Part shown: one piece after another, positions 29,567-37,878 of the stretch | How the letters are laid out: each line of letters starts with the position of its first letter | How positions within the stretch are numbered: the first letter of the stretch is position 1 | Origin: Sinomonas cyclohexanicum | Lineage (GTDB): Bacteria > Actinomycetota > Actinomycetes > Actinomycetales > Micrococcaceae | Length of the DNA stretch: 64,000 nt | Assembly: GCF_020886775.1 (NCBI RefSeq) | Contig: NZ_AP024525.1 | Location: 1,922,001 to 1,986,000, forward strand | Direction: 5' to 3' | Position numbers and translations under genes: made by a program | The notes under the pieces: generated by a model | What the model saw: only the letters and a program-made list of their open reading frames with translations | Told to the model about the DNA's origin: nothing | The model's database searches: none

Positions 29567-30004
29567 TCAGTCCTGGTCGGGGACCAGGGTCAGGGAGATC
29601 GAGTTGATGCAGTACCGCTGGTCGGTCGGCGTGTCGTATCCCTCGCCCTCGAACACGTGCCCCAAGTGCGAGTCGCACGTCGCGCAGCGCACCTCGACGC
29701 GGTCCATGCCGAGTGTGCGGTCGTGGAGGTACACGACCTTGTCCTCCGCGAGGGGTGCCCAGAACGAGGGCCAGCCGCAGTGCGAGTCGAACTTCTCCGC
29801 GCTCGTGAACAGCTCTGCGCCGCAAGCCCGGCAACGGTACGAGCCCTTGACATGGGAGTCCCAGTACTCCCCGGTGTAGGCCCGCTCGGTGCCGGCCTGC
29901 CGCAGCACGCGGTACTCATCGGGGGTGAGGGCATCACGCCACTCGGCATCGGTCTTGCGGACCTTCGTCGGGGCGGACTCGGGAGTGGAAGGGGTGGTGT
30001 CCAT
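29567..30004 (-). CDS. msrB: Peptide-methionine (R)-S-oxide reductase
   Basis: Reduces methionine-R-sulfoxide in oxidised proteins. The 145 residues carry the two zinc CxxC pairs (CRAC and CATC), the substrate block FDSHCGWPSFW and the catalytic cysteine in RYCINSISL. There is no signal peptide, so it is cytosolic. It follows the stress-protein-like gene by 14 bases, and the two are likely co-transcribed in oxidative stress. Confidence 0.96.
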   Translation of the reverse strand: MDTTPSTPESAPTKVRKTDAEWRDALTPDEYRVLRQAGTERAYTGEYWDSHVKGSYRCRACGAELFTSAEKFDSHCGWPSFWAPLAEDKVVYLHDRTLGMDRVEVRCATCDSHLGHVFEGEGYDTPTDQRYCINSISLTLVPDQD

Positions 30005-30018
30005 GTCTACTCCAACGC

Positions 30019-30507
30019 TCAGGAGTCGCCGATGAATCCCGTCCCCGCATACAGGTGCAGGACCGGGATGCCGAGCTTCCGCTGGGCCTGGTTCGCCCAG
30101 TCCGTGTGGAACGTGTCCTCGATCGCGTGGGGAAGCGTCACGACCACCGCCTGCTCGGCGCCCGCAGACGCGACCTTGTCAGCGAGGGCCTGGACGGGGT
30201 CGCCCTCGACCACGCTGCCGGTCACCCCGGCACCGAGTCCCTCCAAGGCGGCGATCGAGGTGTCGAGGGCGGTCTGCGCGAGCGAGCGGGCGGCCTCGGG
30301 TGTCGGGCCCCTGTCGGACAGGCCCTCGACGGCCTTGCCGAATTCGAGCAACGAGAGGTGGTCGAGGAAGTCGACCACGAGTCTGCGCTTCCGTCCCGCC
30401 GGGACGAGCACTTCGAGCGCAGTTCCCTCGCTGAGCAGGCCCTCAACGGCCTTGCGCTCGCTTGGGCCCAGTGCGACTTCGGTCAGGATGAGGATCGGGG
30501 CGCTCAT
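30019..30507 (-). CDS. Universal-stress-like hypothetical protein
   Basis: A 162-residue protein. The alternating hydrophobic strands (ILILTEVALG, LEVLVPAG, EQAVVVTLP) and the helix-strand order suggest a single alpha/beta domain like universal stress proteins, but the ATP-binding G-x2-G-x9-G(S/T) motif is absent. Relatives are sometimes labelled indole-3-glycerol phosphate synthase, for which I see no catalytic motif. The ATG at 30507 was chosen over an ATG two codons upstream because TAGTCT ends 6 bases before it. Confidence 0.6.
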   Translation of the reverse strand: MSAPILILTEVALGPSERKAVEGLLSEGTALEVLVPAGRKRRLVVDFLDHLSLLEFGKAVEGLSDRGPTPEAARSLAQTALDTSIAALEGLGAGVTGSVVEGDPVQALADKVASAGAEQAVVVTLPHAIEDTFHTDWANQAQRKLGIPVLHLYAGTGFIGDS

Positions 30508-30513
30508 GAACAC

Positions 30514-30519
30514 AGACTA
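30514..30519 (-). promoter_or_regulatory. -10 box of stress-like gene and msrB (leaderless)
   Basis: TAGTCT on the minus strand ends 6 bases before the ATG at 30507. Confidence 0.45.
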
Positions 30520-30577
30520 GGGCAGCGCGCGTCCCGCGGGGAGAGGCATGGCGCCCCGCGGCGGGCGCGTCGTTTGC

Positions 30578-30583
30578 CACAAT
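30578..30583 (+). promoter_or_regulatory. -10 box of alpha/beta hydrolase gene (leaderless)
   Basis: CACAAT ends 6 bases before the ATG at 30590; no ribosome binding site is present. Confidence 0.35.
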
Positions 30584-30589
30584 GGGTCC

Positions 30590-31861
30590 ATGCCCGCCCG
30601 AACCATCGCCGCGCCAGCGCAGATGCCACCGCGCAGACCACCGTCGTCCGTGCCCCAGCCCCTGCCGCGCGCCGTCTGGGTGCTCGCCGGGGCGGGAGGC
30701 GCGCTGGCCCTCGCCTCGGCCGTGGCGGCGTCGAGCTCCGCCCTCGCGGCCTACTTCGCGCGGCGCGTGGTGACGCCCGAGCGCGTCAAGGCCGAGGACC
30801 AGGAGATCCTGGCCGTCCAAGGTGAGGGCCGCGACCGGCGTGTGATTCTGCGGGCTACCGAGGAGACCCGTGTGGACGGCGAGTACAGCCTCTTCTTCGA
30901 TCGGGGGGCTGGGCACGTGCGGCTGGGCAGGCTCCAGGACTACACACCCGAGGAGTCCACCGTCACGCGCCCCGTCGTCGCCGAGTACTCCGGAGACCTC
31001 GCCAGCGCCGTGCGCGCCAGGTGGAGCGGCGTCGTCTACAGCACGCCAGGTGATCTGGGACTGCCGTATGAGGACCTCATGCTCCCCCTCGACGTCGGAG
31101 AGGCCCCGGCATGGTACGTGCCCGCCGAGACTCCGAAGAGCACCTGGGCGATCATGGTCCACGGCCGTGGCGCCATGCGTCTGGAGGGGCTGCGGGCGGT
31201 TCCGACCGCCCACGCACTCGGCATGCCCAGCCTGCTCCTCTCGTACCGCAACGACGGGGAGGCGCCCGCGACCCCGGACGGGCGCTACGGCCTCGGCATG
31301 ACCGAATGGCGCGACGTCGAGGTCGCGATCCGGTACGCGCTCGACGCCGGCGCGCGCGACGTCGTCCTCTTCGGATGGTCCATGGGCGGCGCGATCAGCC
31401 TCCGCACCGCGGACTCCTCGATGCTTCGCGAGTATGTGCGCGCGCTCGTCCTTGACGCGCCCGTCGTGGACTGGGTGGACGTTCTGGCCCATCAGGCCCA
31501 CCTGAACCGCATCCCATCCGGCGTGGGCCGCTTCGGCCAGCTGCTCCTCGGACAGGCATGGGGGCGCCGGCTCACCGGTCTGGCCGCGCCGCTCGACTTC
31601 AAGGCCATGGACTGGGTTGCGCGCGCCGTCGAGCTCCGCACCCCCACCCTCGTACTGCACAGCGTCGACGACGAGTTCGTGCCCGTGGGGCCTTCGCTCG
31701 AGCTCGCGAAGCGAAACCCCGAGATGGTCACCCTCGAGACGTTCCGGCACGCCAAGCACACGAAGGAATGGAACGTTGACCCCGAACGCTGGGAGATCGC
31801 CGTGCGTTCGTGGCTCACGGAGGTGCTCGCGCCGCGGCCCATGCCGGGCGGCTCGCGCTAG
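30590..31861 (+). CDS. Membrane-anchored alpha/beta hydrolase
   Basis: A 423-residue protein. Residues about 22-50 form one hydrophobic helix (VWVLAGAGGALALASAVAASSSALAAY), so the hydrolase is probably tethered to the membrane. The catalytic serine lies in LFGWSMGGAIS, the acid in HSVDDEFVPVG and the histidine in FRHAKHTKEWN. HGRGAMRLEG is the oxyanion region. The substrate is unknown. Its stop codon shares the bases CTAG with the stop of the convergent ybaK-like gene. Confidence 0.85.
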   Translation: MPARTIAAPAQMPPRRPPSSVPQPLPRAVWVLAGAGGALALASAVAASSSALAAYFARRVVTPERVKAEDQEILAVQGEGRDRRVILRATEETRVDGEYSLFFDRGAGHVRLGRLQDYTPEESTVTRPVVAEYSGDLASAVRARWSGVVYSTPGDLGLPYEDLMLPLDVGEAPAWYVPAETPKSTWAIMVHGRGAMRLEGLRAVPTAHALGMPSLLLSYRNDGEAPATPDGRYGLGMTEWRDVEVAIRYALDAGARDVVLFGWSMGGAISLRTADSSMLREYVRALVLDAPVVDWVDVLAHQAHLNRIPSGVGRFGQLLLGQAWGRRLTGLAAPLDFKAMDWVARAVELRTPTLVLHSVDDEFVPVGPSLELAKRNPEMVTLETFRHAKHTKEWNVDPERWEIAVRSWLTEVLAPRPMPGGSR

Positions 31862-32385
31862 CCGGCGCTGCCCAGCCGGGCGATCACGGCGCCAGTGAGC
31901 CTCACGAGGTCCGCCGGCGCCAACTCGATGTCGAAGCCCCGCCGCCCGCCCGAGACGAGCACGGTCGCGTGCGCGAGGGCCGACTCGTCCACCGCTGTGG
32001 GGGAGGGATGGCGCTGCCCGAGAGGGGAGATGCCGCCCCTCACGTAGCCGGTGCGCCGCTCCGCCGCCGTCGGATCGGCCATCGCCGCCTTCTTCGCCCC
32101 GAAGGCAGCGGCCGCGGCCTTCAGGTCGAGGCTCCCGGTGACCGGAACCACCGCGACGCACAGCTGGCTTCCCCCGCTGCCGAGGACGTCCACCATGAGC
32201 GTCTTGAACACGCGCTCCGGCTCGACCCCCAGCGCGTCCGCTGCCTCGAGCCCGTAGCTCGGGGCCGACGGGTCATGGGCGTAGGTCCGGGCGGTGTAGG
32301 ACACTCCGGCGGCGTCGAGCGCCGTCGTGGCCGGCGTGCCCGGGCCGCGTCCGGGCCCGGTCGGCCCCTTGTGCTTCTTCGACAC
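31858..32385 (-). CDS. ybaK: Cys-tRNA(Pro)/Cys-tRNA(Cys) deacylase, YbaK family
   Basis: Hydrolyses mischarged Cys-tRNA(Pro), improving translation accuracy. The 175 residues show the YbaK fold signatures VFKTLMVDV, VAVVPVTGSLDLK with the conserved lysine, and TGYVRGGISPLGQRH. The GTG start lies 1 base after the sufE stop, so it is co-transcribed with sufE. Confidence 0.9.
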   Translation of the reverse strand: MSKKHKGPTGPGRGPGTPATTALDAAGVSYTARTYAHDPSAPSYGLEAADALGVEPERVFKTLMVDVLGSGGSQLCVAVVPVTGSLDLKAAAAAFGAKKAAMADPTAAERRTGYVRGGISPLGQRHPSPTAVDESALAHATVLVSGGRRGFDIELAPADLVRLTGAVIARLGSAG

Positions 32386-32386
32386 G

Positions 32387-32860
32387 TCAGGCGCCCAGAT
32401 GGCACTCCCCGCGGACCTTGCGCTTGATCCTCGCGAGCATCGCCGCCATGCCGCGCATGCGAAGCGGGCTCACGAGCCGCGTCAGGCCCAGCTCTTCAGG
32501 CATGTCGTCCGGGACCGCGAGGATCTCGGCAGCCGTGAGACCATCAAGCCCCTCGTGGAGCACAGAGGCGAAGCCACGCGTCGTGGGGGCCTCCGCCGGC
32601 GCCGAGAAGTACAGGCGCACCGCGGGTCCAGACGAGGCCGGCGCGCCCTCGGGCGCAGGCTCCGTCTCGATCGTGATGAACAGGGGCGACTGGCACTCCA
32701 CCACCTGCTCGAGCATCTCGGGGTGGTCCCGATAGCGCTCGGGCAGCTCAGGGAGCGCCCGCGAGAACTCGAGGAGGAGCTGCAGCCGGTCGCGCTCCTC
32801 AACGGCCTGGAAGTCATCGACGATCTCCGCCAGTGCGGCGGGCAAGGTATTCGTGCTCAT
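32387..32860 (-). CDS. sufE: SufE family cysteine desulfuration protein
   Basis: Accepts sulfur from a cysteine desulfurase for iron-sulfur cluster assembly. The 157 residues contain the acceptor cysteine in [10 protein letters not shown] (residue about 53) and the SufE pattern [16 protein letters not shown]. The ATG has TACGCT 7 bases upstream (leaderless). The rhodanese-type sulfurtransferase lies just upstream on the same strand, a usual pair in Arthrobacter relatives. Confidence 0.93.
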   Translation of the reverse strand: MSTNTLPAALAEIVDDFQAVEERDRLQLLLEFSRALPELPERYRDHPEMLEQVVECQSPLFITIETEPAPEGAPASSGPAVRLYFSAPAEAPTTRGFASVLHEGLDGLTAAEILAVPDDMPEELGLTRLVSPLRMRGMAAMLARIKRKVRGECHLGA

Positions 32861-32867
32861 CCCTTCC

Positions 32868-32873
32868 AGCGTA
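32868..32873 (-). promoter_or_regulatory. -10 box of sufE (leaderless)
   Basis: TACGCT on the minus strand ends 7 bases before the sufE ATG at 32860. It lies just beyond the terminator of the sulfurtransferase. Confidence 0.4.
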
Positions 32874-32880
32874 CGCGCAA

Positions 32881-32919
32881 GGCCCCGCCGGACGGCGCGT
32901 GTTCGCCGTCGGCGGGGCC
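32881..32919 (-). terminator. Terminator of the sulfurtransferase gene
   Basis: Arms GGCCCCGCCG(G)ACGGCG and CGCCGTCGGCGGGGCC pair over 16 bp with one bulged base and a 6-base loop. Confidence 0.7.
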
Positions 32920-32950
32920 CTGTATGACTCCCGGTTGCGCTAGCTCAGCT

Positions 32951-33043
32951 GGGTGCCGCGCCTCAGCTGAGCGGCCACGTCGCCCTGTCCGCCTGCCTGA
33001 TCGGGCGGGCTTGGGTGCCGCGCCTCAGCTGAGCGGCCACGTC
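32951..33043. repeat. 31-bp direct repeat at the 3' end of the sulfurtransferase gene
   Basis: The same 31 bases, starting GGGTGCCGCGCCTCAGCTGA, occur at 32951-32981 and 33013-33043, 62 bases apart. The right copy contains the last codons (TWPLS) and stop of the sulfurtransferase; the left copy lies beyond the stop. It looks like a short tandem duplication. Confidence 0.85.
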
Positions 33044-33939
33044 CCCCGTTCTTCCCCCTTCACAATCGGCACCCGCACCGCATTCCCCCACTCGGTCCAC
33101 GACCCGTCGTAGTTGCGGACCGTGTCGAAGCCGAGGAGGTACTTGAGCGCGAACCAGGTGTGGCTCGAGCGCTCGCCGATCCTGCAGTAGGCCACCACGT
33201 CGTCGCCCGGGGTGAGGCCGGCCTCGCCGAGGTAGAGCTTCTCGAGGTCCTCGCGTGACTTGTAGGTGCCGTCCTCGGCCGCCGCGCGGCTCCACGGGAT
33301 CGAAGCGGCCGTCGGAATGTGTCCGCCTCGCAGGGCACCCTCCTCCGGGTAGGCCGGCATGTGGGTCCGCTTGCCCGTGTACTCGTCGGCGGAGCGGACG
33401 TCGATGAGCGGCTTGCCGAGGTGGGCGAGCACGTCGTCCTTGAAGGCGCGGATCGGGGCGTCATTGCGCTCGACGACGGGGTACTCGCCTCGCGCGGGAG
33501 ACGGCGCCCCGGTGGTGAGCTCGCGGCCCTCGGCGATCCACTTGTCCCGGCCGCCGTCGAGGAGGCGGACGTCCTCGTGGCCGAACAGCGTGAAGACCCA
33601 GAGGGCATAGGCGGCCCACCAGTTGGACTTGTCGCCGTAGATCACGACGGTGGTGTCGCGGGAGATGCCCTTGGATGCGACGAGTTCGGCGAACGCGGGG
33701 CCCTCGACGTAGTCGCGGGTGACCTCGTCGTTCAGGTCAGTGTGCCAGTCGATCTTGACCGCCCCGGGGATGTGGCCGGTCTCGTAGAGCAGCACATCCT
33801 CGTCCGACTCGACGACGGCGAGCTTCCCGTCCGCGACCGCCCCCGCGGCGAGCTGCTCGGCGAGCCACTCGGTGGAGACGAGGCGCTCGGGGTGGGCGTA
33901 CGCGGCGAACTTCTCGCTGCTGTCAAGGGGATAGCTCAT
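33025..33939 (-). CDS. Sulfurtransferase (rhodanese-type, thiosulfate)
   Basis: A 304-residue two-domain rhodanese. The C-terminal domain has the active cysteine in [16 protein letters not shown], a loop typical of actinobacterial thiosulfate sulfurtransferases (CysA/SseA). The N-terminal domain (about 20-140), with [10 protein letters not shown] and [13 protein letters not shown], lacks the cysteine, as expected. The ATG at 33939 is preceded by GGCAC only; the longer upstream frame is not conserved. It is upstream of sufE on the same strand, supporting a role in sulfur delivery. Confidence 0.93.
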   Translation of the reverse strand: MSYPLDSSEKFAAYAHPERLVSTEWLAEQLAAGAVADGKLAVVESDEDVLLYETGHIPGAVKIDWHTDLNDEVTRDYVEGPAFAELVASKGISRDTTVVIYGDKSNWWAAYALWVFTLFGHEDVRLLDGGRDKWIAEGRELTTGAPSPARGEYPVVERNDAPIRAFKDDVLAHLGKPLIDVRSADEYTGKRTHMPAYPEEGALRGGHIPTAASIPWSRAAAEDGTYKSREDLEKLYLGEAGLTPGDDVVAYCRIGERSSHTWFALKYLLGFDTVRNYDGSWTEWGNAVRVPIVKGEERGTWPLS

Positions 33940-34214
33940 GGTGTGCCTTTCGCTCGGCTGAGCCAGGGCGCGCGGGTGCCGGAACAGAGGGCAGAAGCCG
34001 CGCTCCTGAGTGGTCCCTTCAAGCGTAGCCACCGGCCGGGCGGCGTGGTGCGGTCCGACTTGTGAGCTGTCACGCAGCGCAACATGTCGCGCCGTCGTGC
34101 GCAGGAGAGGGGATGCGGCTCGGGCCTGTGGGATTGGGCACACGACGGCCTCCGGCAAGGGCGGCCGCGATATGCTGGCCGGTGGCCCTGAACCCTTGAC
34201 CCCGGACGGAATCG

Positions 34215-35249
34215 TTGGCGACTGTCGAACACCTCACTACCCGCACGCCCCGAGTGTCCGTCGAGGAACTGCTGACCGGTCTGCACCCGTCGCCCCGTTT
34301 CGGGGAGGTCTCCTTCTCCAGCTACCGCCCCGATCCCTCGCAACCGAGCCAAGCCGCGGCCGTGAAGGCGCTCGAGGGCTTCAGCGACGGCATCGGGGCG
34401 TCGAACGGCGGACTCTTCTCCAAGCTCTTCGGCTCCAAGCCCAAGACCCGCGCCGGCGTGTACCTGGACGGCGGCTTCGGTGTCGGCAAGACCCACCTCC
34501 TCGCCTCCCTGTGGCACGCGGCCCCCGGACCGAAGGCGTTCGGCACGTTCGTGGAGTACACCAACCTCGTGGGGGCGCTCTCGTTCCGCAAGACGGTCGA
34601 CGCGCTCAGCGCCTACAAGCTCGTGTGCATCGACGAGTTCGAGCTCGACGACCCTGGTGACACCGTCCTGATGTCCCGGCTCATGCGCGAGCTCGCGGAC
34701 GCCGGCGTCAAGCTGGCCGCGACGTCGAACACACTGCCCGGCTCGCTGGGCGAGGGCCGGTTCGCCGCGGTCGACTTCCAGCGGGAGATCCAGGTCCTTG
34801 CCGACCAGTTCGACGTCGTCCGGATCGACGGTGAGGACTACCGGCACCGCGGCCTTCCCGCGGCACCGTCGCCGTTGTCGAATGCAGAGCTCGACGCGCG
34901 GATGAACGCAGAATTCGACGGCGGACTGGTCGCCGTCGACGATTTCGGTGCCCTCCTGAAGCACCTCGCGGGCGTACACCCGAGCCGGTACCGCCAGCTC
35001 ATCGACGGGATCGACGGCATCGTGTGGAAGGACGTCCACCCGATCGAACACCAGGCCACCGCGCTGCGCTTCGTGGTGCTCGCCGACCGGCTCTACGACA
35101 AGGACGTGCCGATCCTGGCCTCGGGCGTTCCGTTCGACTCGCTCTTCACCCCCGAGATGATGGCGGGCGGCTACATGAAGAAGTACTTCCGTGCGGTCTC
35201 GCGCCTCACCGCCCTGGCCCGGGAGGGCCAGAGCCACGAGCCGTCCTGA
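34215..35249 (+). CDS. zapE: Cell division protein ZapE (AFG1-like AAA ATPase)
   Basis: A 344-residue AFG1-type ATPase that acts near the Z-ring in E. coli and in mitochondrial quality control in eukaryotes. Walker A is [13 protein letters not shown] (residues about 82-94), Walker B is [11 protein letters not shown], and ATSNTLPG is sensor 1. Residues 1-30 form a short N-terminal tail. The start is TTG. A 275-base gap before it holds no gene; I see nothing else in it than possible promoter sequence. Confidence 0.9.
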   Translation: MATVEHLTTRTPRVSVEELLTGLHPSPRFGEVSFSSYRPDPSQPSQAAAVKALEGFSDGIGASNGGLFSKLFGSKPKTRAGVYLDGGFGVGKTHLLASLWHAAPGPKAFGTFVEYTNLVGALSFRKTVDALSAYKLVCIDEFELDDPGDTVLMSRLMRELADAGVKLAATSNTLPGSLGEGRFAAVDFQREIQVLADQFDVVRIDGEDYRHRGLPAAPSPLSNAELDARMNAEFDGGLVAVDDFGALLKHLAGVHPSRYRQLIDGIDGIVWKDVHPIEHQATALRFVVLADRLYDKDVPILASGVPFDSLFTPEMMAGGYMKKYFRAVSRLTALAREGQSHEPS

Positions 35250-35316
35250 CGCTCCGCACCGCCGCTGCAGCCGCGACCGCCCGGATCACTCAGGCGGCAG
35301 ACCCCCGGGAACGCCA

Positions 35317-35350
35317 AGTGCCGGTCCCGCCTCTCGACGGTACCGGCACT
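35317..35350. terminator. Bidirectional terminator between zapE and the antitoxin-like gene
   Basis: Arms AGTGCCGGT and ACCGGCACT with a loop of 16 bases lie between convergent stops. On the plus strand CAGTGACGATTCTT follows. Confidence 0.65.
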
Positions 35351-35372
35351 CAGTGACGATTCTTCGGGTGGC

Positions 35373-35624
35373 TCAGGCGCCTTCGGCGGCGGCCGCGCCG
35401 GCAGGGACTGCGTCCGTGGCGGGTTCGGCCGGGGCATTGCCCTGACCCAGACCGCTCACGTAGTCGGAGGCAGCCTGCTGGACTCCATTGACCTGATCGG
35501 CGAACTTCCCACCGGTCTTCTCGTCGACGAAGTCACCGGCCTTCTCGATGCCGTCCTTGACAGCGTCGGTGTTGCCGCCAATGAGTTCCTCAGCCTTGCC
35601 CTTGATGTCGTCCAGAAAAGACAC
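35373..35624 (-). CDS. MT0933-type antitoxin-like small protein
   Basis: An 83-residue protein. The pattern IEKAGDFVDEKTGGKFADQVNGVQQAA is typical of the MT0933 (Rv0909)-type antitoxin family, followed by an Ala/Pro-rich tail. GTG 35624 was chosen because GGGAG stands six bases before it; an in-frame GTG at 35630 would touch the ribosome site. Rv0909 is paired with a toxin, but no adjacent partner gene exists here, so this could act in stress tolerance instead. Function is unproven. Confidence 0.75.
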   Translation of the reverse strand: MSFLDDIKGKAEELIGGNTDAVKDGIEKAGDFVDEKTGGKFADQVNGVQQAASDYVSGLGQGNAPAEPATDAVPAGAAAAEGA

Positions 35625-35857
35625 GGCCACCTCCCTTCATCTCCACGGGGCTAGAGCGCCCCTCCTGTTCCTGATGGTAGCGACGCGCCGGGGCCATTCC
35701 AACCGTCAGGCCGCGAGGGGGATTGCGCTGTCAGCGGACGGTCCTTCAGGGGCCCGTTTACACGGCCGCCTGGGCAAATTCATCAGGAAACGCAGAACTT
35801 CATCGGGAACGCAGAACGGCGCCCGACGTGGGAACACGAGAAGGGGCGCCGCGGGGG

Positions 35858-35929
35858 TGGGCGATACTGGGATCGAACCAGTGACCTCTTCCGTGTCAGG
35901 GAAGCGCGCTACCGCTGCGCCAATCGCCC
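35858..35929 (-). tRNA. tRNA-Val (GAC), copy 1
   Basis: 72 bases. Acceptor arms GGGCGAT and ATCGCCC pair, the anticodon loop is CTGACAC and the T-arm has ACTGG/CCAGT. CCA is not encoded. It is the distal end of the minus-strand tRNA operon. Confidence 0.97.
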
Positions 35930-35962
35930 GTGTTCTGTTGTGCCCCGGCTTAACGGGAACGG

Positions 35963-36035
<73 letters not shown>

Positions 36036-36058
36036 AGGGGGAGCCTCGGGCTCCTCCG

Positions 36059-36130
36059 TGGGCGATACTGGGATCGAACCAGTGACCTCTTCCGTGTCAG
36101 GGAAGCGCGCTACCGCTGCGCCAATCGCCC
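36059..36130 (-). tRNA. tRNA-Val (GAC), copy 2
   Basis: Identical over 72 bases to copy 1 and copy 3. It starts the second Val-Gly unit of the tandem array. Confidence 0.97.
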
Positions 36131-36159
36131 GTGTCTGTTGTGCCCGGCTTACGGGACGG

Positions 36160-36222
36160 AGCGGACGACGGACTCGAACTCGCGACTCCCCTTGGCAGGT
36201 GGTGCTCCCTGGCTACGTCCGC
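36160..36222 (-). pseudogene. Decayed tRNA-Gly (GCC), copy 2
   Basis: 63 bases instead of 73. It aligns to tRNA-Gly copy 1 with ten missing bases, no substitution and no insertion. The acceptor arms survive, but the D-arm, anticodon stem and T-stem are each broken, so it cannot fold as tRNA. The flanking spacers lose a further ten bases the same way. It is either a real pseudogene or an assembly/consensus error. Confidence 0.8.
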
Positions 36223-36239
36223 GGGGAGCTCGGGCCCCG

Positions 36240-36311
36240 TGGGCGATACTGGGATCGAACCAGTGACCTCTTCCGTGTCAGGGAAGCGCGCTACCGCTGC
36301 GCCAATCGCCC
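36240..36311 (-). tRNA. tRNA-Val (GAC), copy 3
   Basis: 72 bases, identical to copies 1 and 2. The spacer on its upstream side (toward tRNA-Cys) is unrelated, so the tandem duplication ends here. Confidence 0.97.
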
Positions 36312-36341
36312 TCACTCCCGTCAGGGAGCAGGTGTCCACCG

Positions 36342-36412
36342 AGGTGGGGACGGGATTCGAACCCGCGTATACGGCTTTGCAGGCCGCTGCCTCGCCTCTC
36401 GGCCACCCCACC
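36342..36412 (-). tRNA. tRNA-Cys (GCA)
   Basis: 71 bases. Acceptor arms GGTGGGG and CCCCACC, anticodon loop CTGCAAA, T-arm GCGGG/CCCGT. CCA is not encoded. Confidence 0.96.
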
Positions 36413-36451
36413 GTGTAGGCATCACAAAGGATGCTTCGACAGTGTCCTGCG

Positions 36452-36524
<73 letters not shown>

Positions 36525-36581
36525 AGGTTGCTGTCGCGTCCCGGCGATCTTCGGCTCCGGGGCGCGCTTCAACGAGTAACG

Positions 36582-36610
36582 ACTTTATAGGACCAGTGGT
36601 CATTGCACAA
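36582..36610 (-). promoter_or_regulatory. Promoter of the tRNA operon
   Basis: On the minus strand TTGTGC (36610-36605) and TAAAGT (36587-36582) are separated by exactly 17 bases, a good sigma-70-type promoter. It precedes Gly-Cys-Val-(psi)Gly-Val-Gly-Val. Confidence 0.65.
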
Positions 36611-36678
36611 ATCCGGCCGGGGCTGCGGCGAGCCTGCCGAGGCCGTCGACCGGACCCTGTCGGGAGCGGGACCGGATT

Positions 36679-36708
36679 TGGCGCCGGGCTGGGATCTGGG
36701 CTAGAGTC
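36679..36708 (+). promoter_or_regulatory. Promoter of tRNA-Val (CAC)
   Basis: TTGGCG (36679-36684) and TAGAGT (36703-36708) are spaced by 18 bases, ending 39 bases before the tRNA. Confidence 0.5.
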
Positions 36709-36747
36709 GTAGGGCGCCGCAGGCCGGATATCCGGACTGAGGATTGC

Positions 36748-36819
36748 GGGCGATTGGCGCAGTGGTAGCGCGCTTCGTTCACACCGAAGAGGTCACTGGT
36801 TCGAACCCAGTATCGCCCA
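36748..36819 (+). tRNA. tRNA-Val (CAC)
   Basis: 72 bases. Acceptor arms GGGCGAT and ATCGCCC, anticodon loop TTCACAC, T-arm ACTGG/CCAGT. Apart from the anticodon arm it is almost the same as the tRNA-Val (GAC) genes on the other strand. A terminator follows five bases later. Confidence 0.97.
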
Positions 36820-36824
36820 CCTGA

Positions 36825-36850
36825 GGACCCCCGGACATGTCCGGGGGTCC
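36825..36850 (+). terminator. Terminator of tRNA-Val (CAC)
   Basis: A perfect 26-base palindrome with half GGACCCCCGGACA, followed by TTCTCGTGTT. Very strong stem just after the tRNA. Confidence 0.85.
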
Positions 36851-36923
36851 TTCTCGTGTTCCTCCCAGCTCCTTCCGCACTCCCGCGTCGGAGAATGTCG
36901 GACCGTCGTGAAAGGGTGTGCCC

Positions 36924-37772
36924 ATGACAGCACCGGAGCTCGCAGTACCCTCGCCCGACGGCTTTGGTCGCATGTATCGGCGCTCGTTGGCCGTGCCCCC
37001 GACCGTCCCGTCGATCACCACCGTGATCGCGCAGCAGCCCGTCGAGCTCGACGGGTGGCGCAGCTACATGGCGGCCAAGCACGTGGCCGACCATCCTGAG
37101 CTGCGGGAGGTGATGGCGAGCCCCGCCCAGATGCGCAGGCTGGTCCGCACGGCCGTCGACGCCTCGGAAGCGTACGCGCGCTCCGCGGCCGAGCGGGGCG
37201 ACCGGGTCCACTCCTATGGTGAGCAGCTTGCTCTGCGCGCGCTGGGCCGCCCCCACTGCCTGGCGGAGGCGCGCGAGTCACTCCGTGAGCATGGCGAGGA
37301 AGCGTTCGCCGTCAGCATCGACCGGTGGTGGGAGACGTTCGCGGTCGAGCCGATCGCGGCGGAGCTCACCGTGTGGAACCACACGCTCGGGTACGCGGGG
37401 ACCCTGGACCTCGTGGCACGCATCAACGGCCGTGTCTGCCTGGTCGACTACAAGACCAAGGGAACGTCGCGGGACGGCCGGGTCAAGGCCCTGGACGACA
37501 AGGTCGCCATGCAGCTCGTCGCGGGGATGAAGGCCGAGGAGAGTGTCGTCGACGCGGAGACCGGCACCTGGGAGCCCTGGGCCCACGGCGAGGACCCGCT
37601 CCTGATCGCCGTGGCGGTCGGCGAGACCGAGCACGCGGCTGTAAGGGTGAACCCCGACGTGCGCCGGCACCATTGGCTCACCTTCTGCCAGCTGCGGCGT
37701 GTGTGGGGCGCCAGGGTCGAGGCGGCCGCGGCTGGCCGCACGCTTCTGCCCCTTCCGCCGCCGGGGGCCTAG
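36924..37772 (+). CDS. PD-(D/E)XK superfamily nuclease-like protein
   Basis: A 282-residue protein. The block ELTVWNHTLGYAGTLDLVARI followed by GRVCLVDYKTKG matches the RecB/Cas4-type PD-(D/E)XK core: Glu upstream, the D of GTLDL, and D-x-K in VDYKT. No helicase, Cas gene or iron-sulfur cysteines accompany it, so it is a stand-alone nuclease-like protein of unknown role. The ATG at 36924 has AAAGGG about 8 bases upstream; a GTG at 36918 is possible. Confidence 0.75.
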   Translation: MTAPELAVPSPDGFGRMYRRSLAVPPTVPSITTVIAQQPVELDGWRSYMAAKHVADHPELREVMASPAQMRRLVRTAVDASEAYARSAAERGDRVHSYGEQLALRALGRPHCLAEARESLREHGEEAFAVSIDRWWETFAVEPIAAELTVWNHTLGYAGTLDLVARINGRVCLVDYKTKGTSRDGRVKALDDKVAMQLVAGMKAEESVVDAETGTWEPWAHGEDPLLIAVAVGETEHAAVRVNPDVRRHHWLTFCQLRRVWGARVEAAAAGRTLLPLPPPGA

Positions 37773-37878
37773 GCCCTCAGGCACCTACACTTGAGGGGCA
37801 CCGCCGGGCCCGCCGGCGCCGCCCCTTCGCCCGCCGGAGCCCACCGAGCGCCGGCTCCCACGAGAAAGGCACCGGACC

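Noticed and set aside
30019-30507. Annotation as indole-3-glycerol phosphate synthase
   Set aside because: The protein is too short for a TIM barrel and lacks the E-x-K-x-x-S-P-S motif. The true trpC lies at 52110-52937.
36748-36930. tRNA-Val (CAC) as an integration site of a mobile element
   Set aside because: No integrase and no duplicated tRNA 3' end flank an insert; the following genes (nuclease-like, def, fmt) read as core chromosome.
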